64,000 nucleotides of DNA from Myxococcota bacterium (GTDB lineage: Bacteria > Myxococcota_A > UBA796): contig JAQXDW010000146.1 of the NCBI GenBank assembly GCA_029251165.1, forward strand, positions 1 to 64,000, read 5' to 3'. Each line of letters begins with the position of its first letter. Positions within the stretch are counted from its first letter, which is position 1. Positions 60,326-64,000 of this stretch are shown here, in pieces. The notes beneath the pieces are model-generated. The model saw only the letters and a program-made list of their open reading frames with translations, was not told the origin of the DNA and made no database searches. A program made the position numbers and the translations under genes.

Positions 60326-60649
60326 GATTCCTCGCAGGGGGTCACCCCTTATGAGCCCTGACTGCGGCAGCAAGGGCAACTGATCTTCAGAAAATCTGAC
60401 CAAATTCCTGTCCACGATCCGTCCGGACGGCTCGCTCGACGGGGAGCGCAGGCGACTCACCGAGGCTGCACCGCTCACCGGACCAGGGCATGGGCTGCGT
60501 GCGCCCCGCTAATCCTCGCGTCTCGTCCTGCTCTTCGCGGACACCCTCCGACCACAGCGTCTCTCGGAGGCGGACATCGCAGAGAGGACCGCGACCGGCC
60601 TGACCGAACCGCCTTCCGCCTGCTGGTAGGCTAGGGCGACGGAGGAACG
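60326..60649. other. Divergent intergenic region
   Basis: About 324 bases between the DUF1592 operon (minus) and the small leader gene at 60650 (plus). GC-rich with no clear gene; short frames have no ribosome site. Promoters for both directions are expected; none is distinct by eye. Confidence 0.5.
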
Positions 60650-60748
60650 ATGAGCCACGCTGCCCCTGTGCTCCCGGCTGTGCTGACACCACCCGTCGAT
60701 GGCCTCTGCATCGGAGCCGGAGCGCGTCGGTTTCGGGAGGCGATGTGA
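60650..60748 (+). CDS. 32-residue leader gene coupled to the next gene
   Basis: An ATG (60650) with a strong GGAGGAAC ribosome site five bases upstream opens a 32-codon frame MSHAAPVLPAVLTPPVDGLC... ending in TGA that overlaps the GTG of the following gene (ATGTGA). The overlap implies that ribosomes finishing the leader restart on the membrane protein gene. The peptide has no known match by eye; it may be a true microprotein or only a translation leader. Confidence 0.6.
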   Translation: MSHAAPVLPAVLTPPVDGLCIGAGARRFREAM

Positions 60749-61596
60749 GCGCGGGACTCCTCCTGGGGGCGGCGCTGGCCCAGGATGCTGGGCTCAGCCT
60801 GCTGTTTCTGGTGAACGATCCTGAGGGGCTGCTCCAGGGCGAGCCTCAGCTGACCCTCACCGATGCTGCTGGCAGGGTCTCGACCTACAGCCCGCGCGAC
60901 AACGGCATGCTCCCCGACATTGCTGAGGGAGACGGGCTCTATGCCCAGCCGATCCTCGGTCTCCAGGGCGTGCGGGTGGAGGTGACGATCACGGACGGTC
61001 AGCGCAGCTGGCAGGACAGCGGCACCATCTCCATCGACTCCAAGACTCCGATGCTGCTGGTCCAGCTGGGGGCAGACGGCAGCCTGGAGTTCTCGGACTC
61101 TCCGCCGGCCTCTGTCGGTCCAGAGGATGGGGGCGAGCGACCTGAGGTCGTCGGAAGCGATGCGCGCGCCCAGCTGAGGTGGGGCTACTGGCTGTGGGCG
61201 GTGATGATGGCGGCTGGCGGTGTGGTCCTGGCCCGGTGGCTGCTGAGGCTCCGGGAGCGCGCGCAGGCGCCGGCGCGGCTGGCGGTCGAGACTCCGATCG
61301 TGGTGTCTCGGCGGATAGCCTCTGCTGATCGCGACGCCGTGTGTGCTGCGCTGGTGGAGGCGCACCGGGTGGTGGTGGTCGGACCGGCGCAGCCCGGCAC
61401 CATCGCCTGTCTGGATGCACACCCGCTGCCAGGAGAGCTGGTCGCGGCGGTGGAGGCCCTGGCGCTGTCGCCCGGGCGCTCTCCGGCGCTGCTGATCACC
61501 GATCCGGGGCTGCTGGCTCCGGGGGCAGACCCGGTTGCGGCGCTGGAGAGGCTGGTGGCGGGTCGGTTTCCGCTGGTGGTGGTCGCCTCGTCGTGA
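60745..61596 (+). CDS. Single-pass membrane protein with N-terminal extracytoplasmic domain
   Basis: A 283-residue protein (GTG start). MSAGLLLGAALAQDAG is a short signal-like start. A beta-rich outer domain (about 20-130) contains DITDGQRSWQDSGTISIDS-like strands. Then a membrane helix (YWLWAVMMAAGGVVLARWLL, about 150-170) and a C-terminal cytoplasmic part with RIASADRDAVCAALVEAHRV and a Rossmann-like pattern VVVVGPAQ...ALLITDPGLL. The GTG lies within the leader gene's last codons. Layout recalls Bat-type membrane proteins but no motif proves it. Confidence 0.7.
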   Translation: MSAGLLLGAALAQDAGLSLLFLVNDPEGLLQGEPQLTLTDAAGRVSTYSPRDNGMLPDIAEGDGLYAQPILGLQGVRVEVTITDGQRSWQDSGTISIDSKTPMLLVQLGADGSLEFSDSPPASVGPEDGGERPEVVGSDARAQLRWGYWLWAVMMAAGGVVLARWLLRLRERAQAPARLAVETPIVVSRRIASADRDAVCAALVEAHRVVVVGPAQPGTIACLDAHPLPGELVAAVEALALSPGRSPALLITDPGLLAPGADPVAALERLVAGRFPLVVVASS

Positions 61597-61602
61597 GGTC
61601 GG

Positions 61603-63111
61603 TCAGGGTGTGATGACCACCCGCCGTCGAGCCTGCAGCGGGCCGGTGATGGACACCACGCCGCCATCGGGCAGGATCACCTCCAGGGACTCCACAGCCG
61701 CCTCTCCCAGGCCCAGCCATGCCTCTGAGGGGCTGCTTGCCGCGTAGCCGCTGTCGGGGTTGATCCAGCGGGTCTGGGTCTGGCCGCCGGCGGTGAGGCG
61801 CACGGTGCTGTGTGGGGGAGCGGTGACCGCCAGCCAGTCGGCAGCGGTGCAGCCGTCGGAGAGGTAGATCCTGGGGCGCGCGCGGACGTCGGTCGCGATC
61901 AGATCGAGCACGCTGTCGCCGTTGAGGTCTGCGGCCACCACGGAGCGGAACGAGCCTGCTGCGGTCAGCCCATGGTCGGTGGTGACGTCGGTAAACGCTC
62001 CATCGTCCTGGGCGAGCAGGTGCAGCGTGGAGTCAAACTGGGGCAGCCCATCGTCGCCGGCATGCCACAGATCTCCGGTCGCCAGGAGCACGTCGAGCTG
62101 GCCGTCGTTGTCGTGATCCAGCCAGGTCGACCCCCAGCCCATCTGCTCTGGAGCGGTGAGGGGACTGGCCCCGGTGACTGCGGTGACGTCGACGAAATTG
62201 CCGTCCGCCATGCCCTCCAGCAGGACGCTGTTGGCGGTGGCGGTCACGTAGAGGTCGGCGAGTCCGTCGGCGTTGTAGTCCCCCAGGGAGACCCCCATCC
62301 CGCCCACAGCCACGTCGCAGGAGCAGCTTGCCTCGGAGAAGTCGCCGCCGTCGTTGGCCCACAGCACGTTGCCCTCTTGGAAGTCGTTGACCACATACAG
62401 GTCGAGGTCTCCGTCCTCGTCGTGATCGAAGAGCACAGCGTCGAAGGCGCTGCGGCCGGCGGCTTCCGTGGGCAGCATCCCCACGGTGAAGCTGCCGTCC
62501 TCTTGCCAGGCGACGCGATCGATGCGGCTGTCGGGGCCCTGGGGTGAGGTCAAGGCCAGGGCCAGGTCCAGGTCGCCGTCGCCGTCGAGGTCTCCGGGCA
62601 GGACGCTCCGGATGACCTCGCCGGCCATCAGATCGTTCAGCTCAGGAAGGCGCTTCTCGGTCCAGGCCCCGTCGTTCCACAGCACCCGAGCGGCCTCCCA
62701 GTTGAGCAGGATGTCGAGGTCGCCGTCGCTGTCGAGGTCGGCGAGGGAGGGCTGCCCCCACTGCTCTCCGGGCAGCGAGATGTACGACACAGCGAAGCCG
62801 TCATCCTGGATGTACAGGGCCAGGGGCTCATCAGTGAAGGAGGTGACGATGTCCAGATCGCCGTCACCGTCGAGGTCTCCCACTGCGAGGCCGCCGCCCT
62901 CCAGGTGATCGCCGCTGGCATCCTCCGACCCGAGCAGTCCCCACTCGGCCCCGACCTCGGTGTAGGTGACGGTGTCGCGGGGGGCCGCACAGGCTGTGGG
63001 CTCGCCCAGGCTCACCGAGACCCCATCCGGAGCGGTGATGGTGAGCGTCTCGGCTGCGGTGTCTTCGGGGCGGCTGCATGCCAGCAGGACGGCCAGCGGT
63101 GTCAGGATCAT
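61603..63111 (-). CDS. FG-GAP/ASPIC (CRTAC1-like) lipoprotein
   Basis: A 502-residue lipoprotein (signal MILTPLAVLLAC, Cys at 12). About six FG-GAP/VCBS repeats with calcium-binding DLDGDGDLD motifs fold as an integrin-alpha-like propeller (about 60-410). The C-terminal ASPIC/UnbV domain carries AGGQTQTRWINPDSGYAASS and LGLGEAAVESLEVILPDG. Such proteins are calcium-dependent surface or adhesion proteins. Convergent with the upstream membrane protein gene (6 bases). Confidence 0.9.
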   Translation of the reverse strand: MILTPLAVLLACSRPEDTAAETLTITAPDGVSVSLGEPTACAAPRDTVTYTEVGAEWGLLGSEDASGDHLEGGGLAVGDLDGDGDLDIVTSFTDEPLALYIQDDGFAVSYISLPGEQWGQPSLADLDSDGDLDILLNWEAARVLWNDGAWTEKRLPELNDLMAGEVIRSVLPGDLDGDGDLDLALALTSPQGPDSRIDRVAWQEDGSFTVGMLPTEAAGRSAFDAVLFDHDEDGDLDLYVVNDFQEGNVLWANDGGDFSEASCSCDVAVGGMGVSLGDYNADGLADLYVTATANSVLLEGMADGNFVDVTAVTGASPLTAPEQMGWGSTWLDHDNDGQLDVLLATGDLWHAGDDGLPQFDSTLHLLAQDDGAFTDVTTDHGLTAAGSFRSVVAADLNGDSVLDLIATDVRARPRIYLSDGCTAADWLAVTAPPHSTVRLTAGGQTQTRWINPDSGYAASSPSEAWLGLGEAAVESLEVILPDGGVVSITGPLQARRRVVITP

Positions 63112-63169
63112 CGGTCATGCTCCAGCAATGCTGTATCCTACCCCCCCACAACGGAGCCCCGGAGCGTCG

Positions 63170-63490
63170 ATGTCTTCCTCTGTTCTGAGCGTGCTGCTGA
63201 GTGGCGGTGACGAGGTGGCGTTTGTGGGGGGCGCTGTGGCCAACCCCACGGAAGAAGACGGCACCCCTGAGACCGCCTCTGCGGAGGAGCCGCGCCTGGG
63301 CGTCCGCTCCGGAAGCGCGGCTGGGGTGCTCTCCTTGCTGCGGGCCTCCATGAAGACGCACACGCCCGCCGGGCCGCCCCGTCTCGCCATTGTCGGTCAG
63401 CGCCCGCTGTCGGGGGACGGCTGGAGCCGCTGGCCGGACTCACTCCTCGGTGATGGCTCACCGATCCTCCTGGAGCGGGATGCGTCGTGA
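63170..63490 (+). CDS. Hypothetical protein, 106 aa
   Basis: A 106-residue protein with GGAG five to six bases before the ATG. It has no membrane segment and is rich in Ser, Gly and Pro; the middle segment RLGVRSGSAAGVLSLLRASM could be helical. Its TGA overlaps the GTG of the next gene (GTGA). Divergent from the ASPIC gene by 58 bases. Not recognised. Confidence 0.6.
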   Translation: MSSSVLSVLLSGGDEVAFVGGAVANPTEEDGTPETASAEEPRLGVRSGSAAGVLSLLRASMKTHTPAGPPRLAIVGQRPLSGDGWSRWPDSLLGDGSPILLERDAS

Positions 63491-63990
63491 TTGCTGTTCT
63501 GCTGGCGTTGCAGGCCTATGCCGTAGAGCCACAGACCCTCCGCTTTGAGGTGGCGGTGCCACCTGACGAGCCGTTCAGCACGTTCACCATCGACCTCACC
63601 CGGCTCGGCGACACCACATCGCTGGCGCTGACCGATGATGTCACCCTCGAGGACATCAGCGCCATTCCCTACGATGGGGTGTTCGTGGGCTCCCACACCG
63701 CCGCATGGAGTCGGTATGTGGTGGTTCAGCTCTCCGGGGTGAGCCTGGATGGAGAAGAGGCGATCCTGTATGTCGGCATCGTGCGCACAGACAATGTGCG
63801 CCTCTCGGTCCTGGGCTGGCAGGTGCTTCGCTCGGGGGATGGCTACATCGCCCGACGGGTGGCCGGCGCATACCCGGGCAACGCCCCTCAGATTGTGGGC
63901 GGAATGCCGCTGGTGGTGGCCTCTGGCTGGGGCCTCTTCGTGCTGGTGTACGGGATGTGGCTGGTGGCACAGCGTCGGGAGGAGCGGTGA
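63487..63990 (+). CDS. Exported protein with C-terminal membrane helix
   Basis: A 167-residue protein (GTG start). MIAVLLALQAYA is a short signal peptide. A beta-rich domain (about 15-130; FSTFTIDLTRLGD, WSRYVVVQLSGV) is followed by a C-terminal membrane helix (MPLVVASGWGLFVLVYGMWLVA) and a basic tail (QRREER), so the domain faces the periplasm. Coupled by a 4-base overlap to the upstream gene; more genes may follow beyond the window. Confidence 0.7.
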   Translation: MIAVLLALQAYAVEPQTLRFEVAVPPDEPFSTFTIDLTRLGDTTSLALTDDVTLEDISAIPYDGVFVGSHTAAWSRYVVVQLSGVSLDGEEAILYVGIVRTDNVRLSVLGWQVLRSGDGYIARRVAGAYPGNAPQIVGGMPLVVASGWGLFVLVYGMWLVAQRREER

Positions 63991-64000
63991 GGCAGGGGGC

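Noticed and set aside
58652..60361. Plus-strand open frame of about 570 codons
   Set aside because: Antisense to the DUF1592 lipoprotein gene, which has family motifs, a lipobox and operon overlaps.

Overview
The window is one contiguous, gene-dense stretch of very GC-rich bacterial chromosome. No rRNA, tRNA, CRISPR array or insertion sequence was seen. The predicted proteome looks like Myxococcota or a related deltaproteobacterial lineage. It has many secreted lipoproteins whose mature ends are rich in Asp/Thr/Gly ('DTG', 'DTAA'), a MopE-type Cys/Asp repeat protein with a MYXO-CTERM-like tail, a DUF1592/DUF1552 pair, FG-GAP/ASPIC and choice-of-anchor proteins, ECF sigma/zinc anti-sigma pairs and complex histidine kinases. 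The assignment is by protein character only.

Left part (1-15.8 kb): a translationally coupled minus-strand operon of an AraC-type regulator, a TruC-like pseudouridine synthase and a TrpF-like barrel lacking expected catalytic residues. Then come a cell-surface CXXCH/MopE protein, a small single-gene unit with its own promoter and terminator (4251-4646), a eukaryote-type choline/ethanolamine kinase, the ribosome-assembly GTPase RbgA, the tRNA acetyltransferase TmcA, a metallophosphoesterase lipoprotein and a Tat-exported phospholipase C-like phosphoesterase.

Middle (15.9-33 kb): a 64-residue protein ending in two beta-clamp-binding-like peptides, a coupled membrane protein/fatty acid hydroxylase pair, and a duplicated small helical domain found alone and then fused to a beta-propeller. 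A PAS/kinase-like/receiver protein follows whose kinase core has lost its phospho-acceptor His. Next are a PNGase F-like glycosidase lipoprotein, an asymmetric two-subunit ABC exporter, and a FIST sensor coupled to a BarA-like hybrid kinase.

Right part (33-54 kb): a B12-binding radical SAM enzyme followed by a LysR regulator, ArsH, a lipoprotein cyclophilin, a two-HTH regulator, a CocE-type hydrolase, a degenerate metallo-beta-lactamase-fold protein, a cupin, an alpha/beta hydrolase, an SDR-like protein, a stand-alone lipoyl-like domain, an ECF sigma/soluble zinc anti-sigma pair, glutaredoxin, a MAPEG protein and a SulP transporter with a strong AT-rich promoter/operator.

Far right (54-64 kb): a GST divergent from a truncated TetR gene, then a five-gene overlapping operon (DUF1592, DUF1552, lipoprotein, ECF sigma, membrane zinc anti-sigma). 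After that come a 32-codon coupled leader gene with a membrane protein, an ASPIC/FG-GAP lipoprotein, and two coupled genes at the edge.

The strongest leads are the clamp-motif microprotein, the pseudokinase-receiver, the DUF1592/1552-sigma/anti-sigma operon, the PNGase F homologue, the helical-domain/propeller pair, and a window-wide habit of exceptionally short lipoprotein signal peptides.
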